Assembly: GCA_964610175.1 (NCBI GenBank)
Contig: CAZSVE010000037.1
Location: forward strand, 1-29,168
Direction of reading: 5' to 3'
Length of the DNA: 29,168 nt
Source of the DNA: CAZSVE01 sp964610175
Lineage (GTDB): Bacteria > Pseudomonadota > Gammaproteobacteria > HK1
A program made the position numbers and the translations under genes. Numbering within the stretch: position 1 is the first letter of the stretch; each line of letters opens with the position of its first letter. The notes under the pieces were generated by a model that was not told where the DNA came from, searched no databases, and worked only from the letters and a program-made list of their open reading frames with translations. Positions 1 to 8,031 of this stretch are shown here, piece by piece.

Positions 1-349
1 CCTTGGCAATTTGCCTGTCCCAAAATCTACCCACGAGTTCTTTTGAGGAGGCACTTTTTCTTCAAATCGGCACGGATAGCAGAAGGAAAGACCCGCCCCC
101 TTTCCTCGCCCTTTACGATAAATAAGGCACGGGTTGTCATGGATCGGATCTGGCCGTCATGGATAAAGTCCCGATCACATGGCGCGGGGCTCGGTTATCC
201 GGGGTTGGGCCTCCGACAAGATAATGTGGCCCCGATGTGGTACAAACCGGGCTTCTGGTTCCCACGCAAGGCGCGTGGGAACCAGACATCGAAATATTTG
301 GATTGCAGCGAGCTATCGATTCGCATGCGCTGCCTGGCAATGTTGTTGG
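1..349. other. Intergenic stretch with no supported gene
   Basis: No reading frame here has a ribosome binding site, recognisable domain or coding character. The only clear structure is the REP-like hairpin at 257-292. The 3' remnant of the DUF5615 toxin gene begins at 350 on the minus strand. Confidence 0.6.
257..292. repeat. REP-like hairpin (GTTCCCACGC family)
   Basis: An inverted repeat pairs TGGTTCCCACGC with GCGTGGGAACCA around a short loop. Related hairpins built on GTTCCCACGC/GCGTGGGAAC lie near 1189-1256, 1316-1340, 14876-14902, 15362-15390 and 19102-19127. They are always outside intact genes, as expected of REP/BIME-like sequences. Confidence 0.7.
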
Positions 350-772
350 TTACGGGGTTTCCAGAACGAGGGCTGTACCGGATTCAACAATAGGAATCGC
401 CTCGATGAGTTTGGGAATAAGAGGTAAGAGATCTTCGACTTTATTTTATCCTCTGGTTAGCACAATAACGGCAATCTCGAAGTTGCTCAGATTTTGCTGA
501 GAACATGTTAGCGCTTCGCGCCAAGGTTGACAGGGGGTGGGCTTCGATACCCCGCACCGGTTCCCCAAAATTTTGGTTTTTCCGATGCGTTAAATGAAAT
601 TCCGATCTATGGTAACCAAAACATCGAAATCGATCTGTGCCCGGCGAAGCAAATCCCCATTCTTAAAACTTGTCCAACTAGCGCCACGAACAGTTTGTAC
701 CTCGTATCCTGTGATATGCCTGGTCAGTTTCCGGGGCACACACTCATCCAGCAGGATATTACGCAGCAGCAA
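350..772 (-). pseudogene. DUF5615 PIN-like toxin, split by an inserted repeat
   Basis: The 5' part (590-772, 60 codons) reads LLDECVPRKL near the start and DVLVTIDRNF near the end, the N-terminal half of DUF5615 PIN-like toxins with their conserved Asp/Glu positions. The frame then enters a repeat (element I, 501-589) and stops. Directly beyond the repeat, from 499 down to 350, the missing C-terminal half resumes: QQNLSNFEIAVIVLTRG, an in-frame TAA, then NKVEDLLPLIPKLIEAIPIV. This matches the family's usual QQNL...AVIVL...L.PLIP ending. The gene was therefore intact, was split by the insertion, and has picked up at least one further nonsense change. The 5' part overlaps the DUF433 antitoxin gene by 14 bp, the normal layout of this pair. 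Toxicity is very probably lost. Confidence 0.82.
501..589 (+). repeat. Element I, copy A (inside the DUF5615 gene)
   Basis: This is a dispersed repeat of about 85-95 bp. In the orientation listed, one end carries GAACATGTTAGCGCTTCGCG, containing a GCGC-TTC-GCGC hairpin, and the other end carries TTTTTCCGATRCC. The middle is GC-rich and variable. Other copies are at 8541-8625, 13003-13088, 23094-23174, 24831-24922 and, inverted, 25321-25405. Copy A interrupts a recognisable coding sequence, so the family is or was mobile. No coding capacity is visible, so it would be non-autonomous and MITE-like. Confidence 0.78.
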
Positions 773-977
773 GCAGCTTCTCCTTTACCTCATCCAATTC
801 CTCGATCAACCTAATTATTTGCTCCCGTGATACACCCGGGAAATTATCGAAAAATTCCCTGATATCGTCGTCACCTCCCATGTAGTCAACAAAAGTTCGT
901 ATGGGTATGCGGGTATCCCTGAAAACGGGAATGCCTCCCATTACTTCTGGATCGATGCTGATAACGCTTTCTCTCAT
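759..977 (-). CDS. DUF433 family antitoxin
   Basis: This is a 72-residue protein beginning MRESVISIDPEVMGGIPVF and continuing RDTRIPIRTFVDYM. The pattern of an I.idPevmgG.PvirgTRipV strand followed by a helix-turn-helix-like segment (residues ~30-60, with FPGVSREQI) is the signature of DUF433 proteins, which act as antitoxins and DNA-binding partners of DUF5615 PIN-like toxins. An upstream start at 1013 would add 12 residues. I chose 977 because GAGG lies about 11 bases before it and the family consensus begins there. It overlaps the split DUF5615 gene by 14 bp and was presumably translationally coupled to it. With its toxin broken it may be an orphan autorepressor. The family call is strong; current function is unknown. 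Confidence 0.8.
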   Translation of the reverse strand: MRESVISIDPEVMGGIPVFRDTRIPIRTFVDYMGGDDDIREFFDNFPGVSREQIIRLIEELDEVKEKLLAAA

Positions 978-1013
978 GTCAGAAAATTCCTCTTGTATCT
1001 GGAAAAACCTCAT

Positions 1014-1461
1014 TTTGATTTTAATCGTACGCCATGCGTTCGGAAAAAAGCAAAATCCAGTTCAGAACCGTGCAGGTCAGAAAGTGTGAGGCTTTTGGTA
1101 ACCTCTTATCGGAAGCTCCGGCTTCCAACTTATAAAACATCTTTCGCATACTCTGTCAGGAAGCTGAGGAGCTTCCAAAACAGCGCTCCCAAGCAAGGAA
1201 CTTGGGAGCGAGCGATAAGCCGCACTCGTTGGTCCCCACGTTCCTGCGTGGGAACCTATACCAGCATGTGCATTCCTTTGTTGAACGGTGCAACGAAAAC
1301 ACGCCAGGATGTGCCCTCTCACGCAGGCGCGTGGGAGCGAGGAAATTATCGTGATAGAGCCTCGAATTCTTTCCGTGATAAACCGGATTGTTTGAGGATG
1401 CTTTGAAAAGTACCGTTCGGCATATCACCAGGATGCATTGGAACCTAGGAGTCTGTCCGAC
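1014..1461. other. Intergenic stretch holding several REP-like hairpins
   Basis: No supportable gene. It holds imperfect hairpins at about 1189-1212 (CTCCCAAGC...CTTGGGAG), 1230-1256 (CCCCACG...CGTGGGAA) and 1316-1340 (CTCACGC...GCGTGGGAG), all variants of the window-wide GTTCCCACGC repeat, and a copy of the word GAAGCTCCGGCTTCCAA near 1112. Confidence 0.55.
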
Positions 1462-1722
1462 TTAGCTGAATCGGCTACAAAAGCGGTAAATCGGTGCATG
1501 TTTTCCGCAAATTCTCGTTAAATACTTCAGTATTCGCCTCGAATTTTCGAAAAAATGCCCACGATTTCTCACTTTTTCGCCACGATTCCCATAAGTCGGG
1601 CAGACTCCCAGGTCATTCTGCCATCGGGATGACGCAATACTCTTGTGCGATCCACTTTGACGAACTTCAATAAAACCAGCTCTGAGCAGACGACGGAGAA
1701 TGTTACGCGCTGACCAGGGCAT
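1462..1722 (-). pseudogene. HicA-family toxin, frameshifted and 3'-degraded
   Basis: From ATG at 1722 the frame reads MPWSARNILRRLLRAGFIEV then RQSGSHK, the classic HicA N-terminus with its conserved GSHK. The family's next block, LRHPDGRMTW, is present only in the +1 frame: after CACAAG the bases A|GTATTGCGTCATCCCGATGG give VLRHPDG. Two further extra bases then restore the original frame at VCPTYGNR. So one single-base and one two-base indel bracket roughly 11 codons and net to +3. After GNR the sequence stops resembling HicA. The gene overlaps the upstream hicB by 20 bp. It probably no longer makes an active mRNA interferase, since the region after the conserved His is scrambled. Confidence 0.75.
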
Positions 1723-1948
1723 CTTCGATTCCAATGTGGGAGAAATAAGAATCAACCTCACGGGCAATAAACTCTCCGCGCATCTTTTTTTCGGCAACCC
1801 AAAGGCCGATTAAGTCACGCGCGGCAACCTTTGCGCCTTCAATCCCAAGACCGTGGGTAGTAAGACCTAAAGACGGAATATAGGCGTAATAATACCCTTG
1901 CGGAAAATCAGGATCGGTAACGGCCTCTATTAAAACAGAATATTGCAT
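1703..1948 (-). CDS. hicB: HicB-family antitoxin
   Basis: An 81-residue protein of HicB type: an N-terminal beta strand MQYSVLIEAV, then GYYYAYIPSLGLTTHG, matching the partial RNase H-like fold (Y.a.iP.lgl.t.G), followed by an amphipathic helix. HicB proteins bind and inactivate HicA mRNA interferases and often repress their own promoter. The gene precedes hicA and overlaps it by 20 bp, the usual arrangement for this subgroup. There is no convincing Shine-Dalgarno sequence before the ATG at 1948. Because the paired hicA is frameshifted, the antitoxin is likely a survivor of a decaying module. Confidence 0.75.
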   Translation of the reverse strand: MQYSVLIEAVTDPDFPQGYYYAYIPSLGLTTHGLGIEGAKVAARDLIGLWVAEKKMRGEFIAREVDSYFSHIGIEDALVSA

Positions 1949-2045
1949 GGCAGTTTCTATGGTGGTCAGAAAACTTTAGTTTTGGGAATTCTTGAACATA
2001 ATGCCCCTTCGTGGCAATTGGTGGTGGCATTAGGAAAGATCTTAT

Positions 2046-2384
2046 TCATCTGTAAATAGAAACTAAAACATCTAATATTAAAATGGAAAAGAATAAAGAA
2101 GACAGAAAAAGTATTATCTTTCTGCCCCTCTGTAATTTAACCTTTATGGCGCTTATCTCATTTCCATCACTTGAGATACTATTATTAACAAAGTCAAAGA
2201 GGGCAGCATTCTCAAATCTGAAATGTATTCTCATGTTTTTCTTGAAAATATGGCTCTTTTCCTCATCCACTAAGGAACATAACCTACGAAGTCTCGCCAA
2301 CTCAATCAAAGAAAGCAGGAAGACAATACTAATCAGGATGAAACCAAACAAAATAACGAGCATGTCGAACATCACATGGACCAA
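2046..2384 (-). CDS. Small two-helix membrane protein downstream of the CdiA-like gene
   Basis: This 112-residue protein has a hydrophobic helix at each end (residues ~5-28, MLVILFGFILISIVFLLSL; and ~91-109, IILFLSSLFFSILILDVLV). A basic and polar loop of about 60 residues lies between them. The first possible start is TTG at 2384, three bases after the stop of the CdiA-like gene; ATG at 2372 is an alternative, and neither has a clear ribosome binding site. Its position directly after a CdiA-type gene is where contact-dependent inhibition loci keep their immunity gene, and some CDI immunity proteins are membrane proteins. No homology to a named immunity family is visible, so that role is positional inference only. 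Confidence 0.5.
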   Translation of the reverse strand: MVHVMFDMLVILFGFILISIVFLLSLIELARLRRLCSLVDEEKSHIFKKNMRIHFRFENAALFDFVNNSISSDGNEISAIKVKLQRGRKIILFLSSLFFSILILDVLVSIYR

Positions 2385-2387
2385 CTA

Positions 2388-5300
2388 TTACGGCTTGGAT
2401 TTTTCATCACGGGAGAAAATATTTCTGAAGTTAATCGTTTTTTCACCCGACTTCCAGGCTTTTCCATAACCTGGCCTCATATGAGCCTCAACGCCTGTAC
2501 CAAATGATGCGTTTCCAGAAAGCCCGAAAACTGGACTGTTGTCCTTTTTTTCTGGAGCCGTAATAATTCCATCTATTCCAAATGATCCGAGTACGCCGCC
2601 GGAACCGCCAACATTCATGTAACCGCCTGTAAGTGCTTTTTCCCAATCATTTGTAAAGAAAATACCGGCTTCCCCACCTGCACCTGCGCTCATTCCAGCA
2701 TGAGCACCCATTTCACCAGCCACATACTGACCGTGCTCTATCTTCAAACCTTTATCCCATGTGATATTAATCCACTTTCCTCCCCCAGCTGCCGCCCCAT
2801 GTCCTGCTCCTGCTGATCCCTGTCCTCCAAGAAAGAGAACAAGCGGCTCCATCTCCCGACTATCCTGCCGCCCAATCCATTCGTTCCCACTCTTTACGAC
2901 ACTGCTCCCTCGATTCTGCGCGAGCCAATCTCCACTACTGGTGCTTCCAGCATTCTGGTTGGTCTCATAACCTCCAATAGCACTGTAGGCATTCCACGTG
3001 TCTCGGGTGGATTCACCGTAGCGTTTTGCCAAGGCGGTTTCGGTTTGGTCGTTATAACCATATCCCTTTTTATCGGCAATGACGCGATAGCTTTCGTGAC
3101 CGATTACCTGAACCTTGTCGTTCGTGGAGGTCATATCCGTCTGCCATGCGTTGACGCCTATGCCATCGCTCGCGCTGCTATATCCTCCCTTGGCAAGATT
3201 TTTGTTGAATTCGGTATTGTTGGCGGGGAGGTTCGAATCAAGGCCGATGACATTCGGATCACCATCATAGATAACGACACTGGTTCCCTCTTGCCCGCTC
3301 AAGCCATCCACCATATTCTGCATCGATCCCTGCACCTCTTCTGCGCTGGCATCGGCACGATTCAACCCCTCTCGCGTATCTTTTTCGTAGAATACCGCTG
3401 ATTTCAGATAAGACCGTTTACGGGCACCATCCCCCACGACACGGCTATAATGGGAGAGGGAAACATCTTTTTCCGAGTCGAAATAATCCCCGACGGCATT
3501 GCCGATGTCCTTCGCGTGGTCATAGGTGTCATAAAAATCGGTGGCAATGGATTGCCTGTCTTTTTCGGTGAAAACTCGATGATCGACCGACACACTCGCA
3601 TCCAACCCGCCGGTCCTGCGGTTGGCCAATACCTTGGTCGTTTGCGAGATATCGCGATTGAGGCCTGCCACCGTGTCTTCCGATCCATCGATCAGCACGT
3701 TGCCCTGTCCAATGGTGGCGTAGTTGAGCTGCGCCTTTTTGTGGCCACCCATCGCCATCTGGAGCGATGTGCTGCCCGTGCTGGTGGTGACACCCGCGCT
3801 CCACTGGTTGGCCTTATCGATATCCTTGATCTCTTCCACCGTAAGACTGGCGGTTTCCAGGGTCAGATTTCCTCCATCCGTTCCATCGGCAGCGCGATTG
3901 GCGATGGCTGCGCCCTTGAGGTGGGTATTGCCACCGGTCTTTATGCTCACGCTGCCGGTCCCGATCATCTCTGTCTGTTGATCGACCCATTTACGCAGAC
4001 CATAGCCCCGACCACCGCTTACACCACCGCCAGTAGGAATAAGGAAACTATCTTTTGTGCTAGTACTGTAACCAAACTGACTAGAGTTTGAACTATCCTT
4101 GTTTTGACGACTGGCGACAGTTAGATTGCGTCCCGTATCGACCATCAGATCGACGGTTTGCATTTGCGTTCCAGCAACAGTCGTATCGCGACCAGCCCGG
4201 ATATTCAAAGTTTCTGCTTGAATTCGGCTATTCCGTTGACTGGTGCCGTGGGCATTGCTACTAGCTTTATTAGAGGAGCTGATCCCACCAGTACTATTGA
4301 TATCCGTACTAATCCCAGCGGTGGTCATGCTCTTCTCCCAATGACGCTGCTCACTGCTGAAATCTTCCCGATAGGTATCTTGGGCCGATTCGATCAACAC
4401 ATCCTCGGCGGCAATCAGATCCATTACCCCGTTAGCCATAACGTCGGAACCTTGAATATGCAGATCCGCGCCGGAGGAGAGATTCATACTGCCACCGGCG
4501 ATCAGGCTGGAACCGACCGCTGTTCTCCGTTCGCTGCGACTGGTGCTCTTGGTGCCGTCTACTTCCATCTTAACGTCGCCATAGAAGCCGGTGCCGAAAC
4601 TGGTGCCGGCAGCTGCCGCCGCCTTCGCGCCAGCGGCGCCCACCTGGATGGCGGCATTGGCCGCGTTCGCGGTCGCCGCGGCGAGGTTGGCAACAAAATA
4701 TTTCCGATCCGCTTTCCGTTCCCGAATATCTTCCTCCGTCACCAATCCCTGTTTCAGATCCTCGCGCATCTGCGCGATCTCTCCATCGAAGGTATCCAGT
4801 GCCTCTTTGGCCCGTTTTACATTCTCCGCTGCCTCCTTGACGGCCTGATAGGTATCGTTGTAGGCATTCCCAATCCCGACGGTAACCTTGGCCTCGCCTT
4901 TGGTGTGCTCCTCTTCCGTCGTCTGTACATTCTCGGCGCTGACGACGGTGAGCCCTTTATCGGCCTGGATGGTCATGGATCCTTTCGTCTCGATATCGGA
5001 CGCGGAAATTAAGGTGGCCCCCTCGGTGTTCAACAGCAGTTCGCCACCGAACTCGAGTTTGGATTTCTTCTGCGTCACCGTGGTTTCCGTCAAAGTGTCC
5101 TCGGTATACTCCCCCTTGAGACCGACGGAAAGACGGCTACCATCCCAACCTCCGGTGAGGCCATTCATACCCATATGCATGTGGCTTTCATAGTGGTGGC
5201 GGCTCTCCTGCGCGGAAAGGACATTGACATCGCCATCCGCGTGGATCGCGCCGCTTCCGGCCACCTCGATCTCCGAACCGATGATATTGATGTCCCCTTT

Positions 5301-6869
5301 CGTGTTGGCGCGAAGGTTACCCTCCACATCCAACAAGGAAGCGATCTGATCCACGGATTGGTTCCTAACCTCGTCACGTCTTTCGTCCAGGGTGATGCCG
5401 AAGATGGCAATTCCACTTTTTTTCACGTTCCAGTCTTCATGCCGCTCTTCGGCAGCCGCAATGGTTAGGGTGCCAACCGCGCCTCCATCCTGGGTGACAT
5501 AATGACCATATTCATCGGTCAACAGGTTACCTGCCTTATCCCGACCGACGGTGAATGTCCCAAAGGAGAGGTCTTTTTCCACATCCAGTTTCGAACCGAT
5601 AATCGCAACGTTCCCTTCCGCCTCGAAGGAAAGATCTCCACCACTTTTGATGACAGAGGCGACCATCGTGTCATCGATGCGCCCTTTGTCGGTCTGTTCG
5701 GAAGAGATAAACCCGGACTTGCTGGTTTGGGTTCGTTGGTACGCCGTATCGTAGGCATTCAAGACATTGATATTACCGCTCGCCTTGAGCGCCGCTGCGC
5801 CATCCGCCTTGATGGTAGAGGCAAGCAGGGTAATATTATCTTTGCTGTCGACCGACAGCTTGCCACCTGTCTTCAATACGGAAGAAACCTGCCGCGTTTC
5901 GTCGCTAACGCTGTCCTCGCTACCGCTACTCCCGAACCAGCCGCCGCCGTCGTATTCGTAGTGGCTCTCGCTGTGATAGGTGTTTTGCGCGGAGAGCAGG
6001 TTGAAGCTGCCACCGGTGGTGATCTCGGCATCGTCGCCCACCTCCATGCGGGTGGCGGTCAGGGTAGTATCGCCGCCGAAGGTTGCCTCGCTGCCCACGT
6101 GCTCGGTTTTGTCATGGATGGAATAGCCGTTGGAGCCGCGGTTGACGCTTTTGTTTTGCAGCGCAATAGTCTCGAAGACGATATCGCTCTCAGCCTCGAG
6201 GACGGCGCTGCCCGTGGCGCGGAGCTTGGCGGCCTTTTGCACGATGTCGCCCCCGGCATCCATGATCAGATTGCCCCCGGACCCGATGCTGGCAATATCC
6301 TTCATGCGGGAGACGATGTCCTCGCCGAGATGGATCTCTTCGGCGGTGGATTCGTTGCGGATATCGCCCTCGGCATAGAGGGCCACCAGATCGCCGCCAT
6401 AAAGAGAACCAGGACCGCGGTTGATGATGTCTTTCTTGACATTCGCGACCAAGGATTTCCCGGCATCCACGGAGCCCACGTTGGTGAAGCTCCCCTCCGA
6501 AGAGAGTCCAACGTCGCGTCGCGCCGTGATGGTTCCCTGGTTACCGAGGTCCTCTTTGCTCGCCAGCAACACATCGCCGCCGCTGATGACAGGGCCGGTT
6601 CCGCTCTCGATTTGGGCCAGGGTCGCCTGGGAGAGATAGAGCTGCGGCGCCAGCACCCGTGCGCCAGCGACTTCCCTTTCTTCGAGCCAGATCAGGTCGT
6701 GGCGCAGGGATTTCACCTGTTCCGGGGACAGGGCGACGCCGAGTGTCAAAGGCATCCCCTCCTGCTCGAAGCGTTCGGCCTCCGCAAGGGCAGCATCATA
6801 AAGGCGCGTCATCTGCCTCGTCGCGCTGCTGAACGCTTCATTCAGGGAGGAATGGTGCGATCCGATCAC
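2388..6869 (-). CDS. CdiA/FhaB-like hemagglutinin-repeat protein, N-terminally truncated
   Basis: A 1493-residue protein made largely of filamentous-hemagglutinin-type beta-helix repeats (short units such as GGDVLLASKEDLGNQGTI and GGKLSVDSKDNITLLASTI). Residues ~40-80 (LTLGVALSPEQVKSLRHDLI, then WLEEREV and PQLYLS) match the segment that in CdiA proteins lies well inside the molecule, before the FHA-2 repeats. An Ala-rich, probably coiled segment is at ~673-756. A VIGHESYRVIADKKG segment at ~1255-1270 recalls conserved regions near the toxin domain of CdiA proteins. Residues ~1346-1493 are Gly-rich. There is no signal peptide or two-partner-secretion domain: the frame starts at a GTG three codons after an in-frame TAG. 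No CdiB transporter is in the window. It lies in line with the C39 peptidase gene upstream. As it stands it looks like an orphan 3' module or a remnant. Confidence 0.75.
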   Translation of the reverse strand: MIGSHHSSLNEAFSSATRQMTRLYDAALAEAERFEQEGMPLTLGVALSPEQVKSLRHDLIWLEEREVAGARVLAPQLYLSQATLAQIESGTGPVISGGDVLLASKEDLGNQGTITARRDVGLSSEGSFTNVGSVDAGKSLVANVKKDIINRGPGSLYGGDLVALYAEGDIRNESTAEEIHLGEDIVSRMKDIASIGSGGNLIMDAGGDIVQKAAKLRATGSAVLEAESDIVFETIALQNKSVNRGSNGYSIHDKTEHVGSEATFGGDTTLTATRMEVGDDAEITTGGSFNLLSAQNTYHSESHYEYDGGGWFGSSGSEDSVSDETRQVSSVLKTGGKLSVDSKDNITLLASTIKADGAAALKASGNINVLNAYDTAYQRTQTSKSGFISSEQTDKGRIDDTMVASVIKSGGDLSFEAEGNVAIIGSKLDVEKDLSFGTFTVGRDKAGNLLTDEYGHYVTQDGGAVGTLTIAAAEERHEDWNVKKSGIAIFGITLDERRDEVRNQSVDQIASLLDVEGNLRANTKGDINIIGSEIEVAGSGAIHADGDVNVLSAQESRHHYESHMHMGMNGLTGGWDGSRLSVGLKGEYTEDTLTETTVTQKKSKLEFGGELLLNTEGATLISASDIETKGSMTIQADKGLTVVSAENVQTTEEEHTKGEAKVTVGIGNAYNDTYQAVKEAAENVKRAKEALDTFDGEIAQMREDLKQGLVTEEDIRERKADRKYFVANLAAATANAANAAIQVGAAGAKAAAAAGTSFGTGFYGDVKMEVDGTKSTSRSERRTAVGSSLIAGGSMNLSSGADLHIQGSDVMANGVMDLIAAEDVLIESAQDTYREDFSSEQRHWEKSMTTAGISTDINSTGGISSSNKASSNAHGTSQRNSRIQAETLNIRAGRDTTVAGTQMQTVDLMVDTGRNLTVASRQNKDSSNSSQFGYSTSTKDSFLIPTGGGVSGGRGYGLRKWVDQQTEMIGTGSVSIKTGGNTHLKGAAIANRAADGTDGGNLTLETASLTVEEIKDIDKANQWSAGVTTSTGSTSLQMAMGGHKKAQLNYATIGQGNVLIDGSEDTVAGLNRDISQTTKVLANRRTGGLDASVSVDHRVFTEKDRQSIATDFYDTYDHAKDIGNAVGDYFDSEKDVSLSHYSRVVGDGARKRSYLKSAVFYEKDTREGLNRADASAEEVQGSMQNMVDGLSGQEGTSVVIYDGDPNVIGLDSNLPANNTEFNKNLAKGGYSSASDGIGVNAWQTDMTSTNDKVQVIGHESYRVIADKKGYGYNDQTETALAKRYGESTRDTWNAYSAIGGYETNQNAGSTSSGDWLAQNRGSSVVKSGNEWIGRQDSREMEPLVLFLGGQGSAGAGHGAAAGGGKWINITWDKGLKIEHGQYVAGEMGAHAGMSAGAGGEAGIFFTNDWEKALTGGYMNVGGSGGVLGSFGIDGIITAPEKKDNSPVFGLSGNASFGTGVEAHMRPGYGKAWKSGEKTINFRNIFSRDEKSKP

Positions 6870-6961
6870 CGCAGACTATGCGGACTCTTTGGTATTTTGG
6901 GTGGGCGGGGATAGCGGAATCAAGGCCGACCAATTTGAGCATGGCCCCGTCACAAGCTGTA

Positions 6962-7639
6962 TCACGGTATCCGACGTATAGCCAATTGCTCGACTGCTTG
7001 CGCGGTTTGCCTTCTTGGGGTTTTGGTAAAGAAATCTTCTACGGCTGCTATTTCCGACCGCATGGGCAATACAGCCAAAAATTTGCCTTTCAACTCCGCG
7101 CTGCTTTGGTCATCTTCACGGGTTTCCCACATGTCGAGGAACTGGAATTTGCTGAAGGTGCGATTACCGAGGGAGGGGTCGGCTAGCCAGACCGTGTTTC
7201 CATCGATGCCGCGCAACACCGAGAAATGATCGTCCTTGCGGTGCTTGAGGTACACCAGCACGGGTATCTTGAGTTTGGCCAGTTGCCCGTAGCTGGCGGC
7301 GAAGCCCTGCGCCTTGAAGCCGAATTCGGGCAGGGAGCGTTGCATGTCCTGGAAGCTGGCGCGAAGGTCGCCTTTGTCCATGGCCTCGAGCAATTCCTTT
7401 TCCGTGACTTTCTGACCGTAGAATTCGTTCAGGATGGTTGCGAGGGACGCGGCGCCGCAGGAGTAGTCTAAATCTTGTTTGACGATGCGGGCATCGCGGA
7501 GGGTTTTCCAGCTCTTGACGGGTACGTGGCCGGAGAGTGAATGGGTAACCAGTAGAGCGCTATCGGCGCATACGGGTCCGGTCACTACCAAAAACAGCAA
7601 GCAACGGATTTCACAGAAGCGCTTATACTTTTTGAACAA
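6962..7639 (-). CDS. Secreted C39-family cysteine peptidase (FapD-like)
   Basis: A 225-residue protein with a hydrophobic N-terminal signal (LLFLVVTGPVCA, residues ~14-25) and one peptidase C39 domain. The full catalytic set is visible: oxyanion Gln55 and nucleophile Cys61 in KQDLDYSCGAAS, spaced by the family's six residues, His138 in DDHFSVLRG, and Asp154 in WLADPSLGN. C39 enzymes cut after double-glycine-type leaders. Most are fused to ABC transporters, but stand-alone exported ones exist, for example FapD of Pseudomonas functional-amyloid operons. The start is TTG at 7639, preceded by GGGGAG at good spacing. It overlaps the small gene upstream by 17 bp. Four exported precursors with LSPEEMxxTEG leader-like motifs lie just upstream, so it probably processes them in the periplasm. 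The family and active site are secure; the substrate assignment is inference from context. Confidence 0.88.
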   Translation of the reverse strand: MFKKYKRFCEIRCLLFLVVTGPVCADSALLVTHSLSGHVPVKSWKTLRDARIVKQDLDYSCGAASLATILNEFYGQKVTEKELLEAMDKGDLRASFQDMQRSLPEFGFKAQGFAASYGQLAKLKIPVLVYLKHRKDDHFSVLRGIDGNTVWLADPSLGNRTFSKFQFLDMWETREDDQSSAELKGKFLAVLPMRSEIAAVEDFFTKTPRRQTAQAVEQLAIRRIP

Positions 7640-7886
7640 TAAAACTCTCCCCTAGTGGAAAGAAGGATCTCCATCCACCATCATCAATTGCACCAGCAAC
7701 TCGTACATTTTGTTTTTCTCTATCATCAAAAAAAAACATTATCTCTATTTGATAGAAATCCTCTTCTTTCCCGGACTGATAAGTGAATGTTTTGCCCACA
7801 TATTTTACGAGTGTATCGTAAGGCATTAGCTTAAATTCGAGCATTTTTTCCTTTAATTTTTTTAATAAGGTTAATTTGTTCATCAT
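7623..7886 (-). CDS. Small hypothetical protein, putative partner/immunity of precursor P1
   Basis: An 87-residue cytosolic-looking protein with no signal peptide or membrane segment. Its second half, YQIEIMFFFDDREKQNVRV then DDGGWRSFFPLG, matches the 87-residue protein at 9373-9636 (YQIRANAFYEDKEKKIIRV then DDQGFWSTLLPV), so the two are paralogues. Each follows a precursor of the same C-terminal type (P1 here, P3 there) after about 146 bp. It overlaps the start of the C39 peptidase gene, suggesting co-transcription. The ATG at 7886 lacks a ribosome binding site; ATG at 7844 has AAGGA before it and would give 73 residues. No known family is recognised. A role in protecting the producer cell from the neighbouring cargo is inferred from pairing only. 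Confidence 0.6.
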   Translation of the reverse strand: MMNKLTLLKKLKEKMLEFKLMPYDTLVKYVGKTFTYQSGKEEDFYQIEIMFFFDDREKQNVRVAGAIDDGGWRSFFPLGESFIVQKV

Positions 7887-7945
7887 TATCGATAAGCTAT
7901 CGCATAATTTTTCCTATAAGATTCTGACTAGGCATAGCAAGCAAA

Positions 7946-7993
7946 CGCGAACCGTATCATTAAAAACTGTGCGCCTAATTAATACGATTCGCG
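7946..7993. repeat. Imperfect inverted repeat in the P1-to-partner spacer
   Basis: CGCGAACCGTATCATTA (7946-7962) pairs imperfectly with TAATTAATACGATTCGCG (7976-7993) around a 13-base loop, between the P1 gene and its small downstream partner. It could be an attenuator, an mRNA-stability hairpin or a small regulatory site. It has no U-tract that would make it a classical terminator. Confidence 0.45.
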
Positions 7994-8031
7994 TCACGTG
8001 CGAATACATTGTTTAGACCGCTAGCCTTCTA

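Noticed and set aside
43..393. A 116-codon open frame on the plus strand
   Set aside because: It runs through a REP-like hairpin and the remnant of the DUF5615 gene on the other strand; no coding evidence.
5502..6914. A 470-codon open frame on the plus strand
   Set aside because: It lies wholly antisense to the CdiA-like gene; the composition mirrors the repeats of that gene, with no ribosome binding site or domain.
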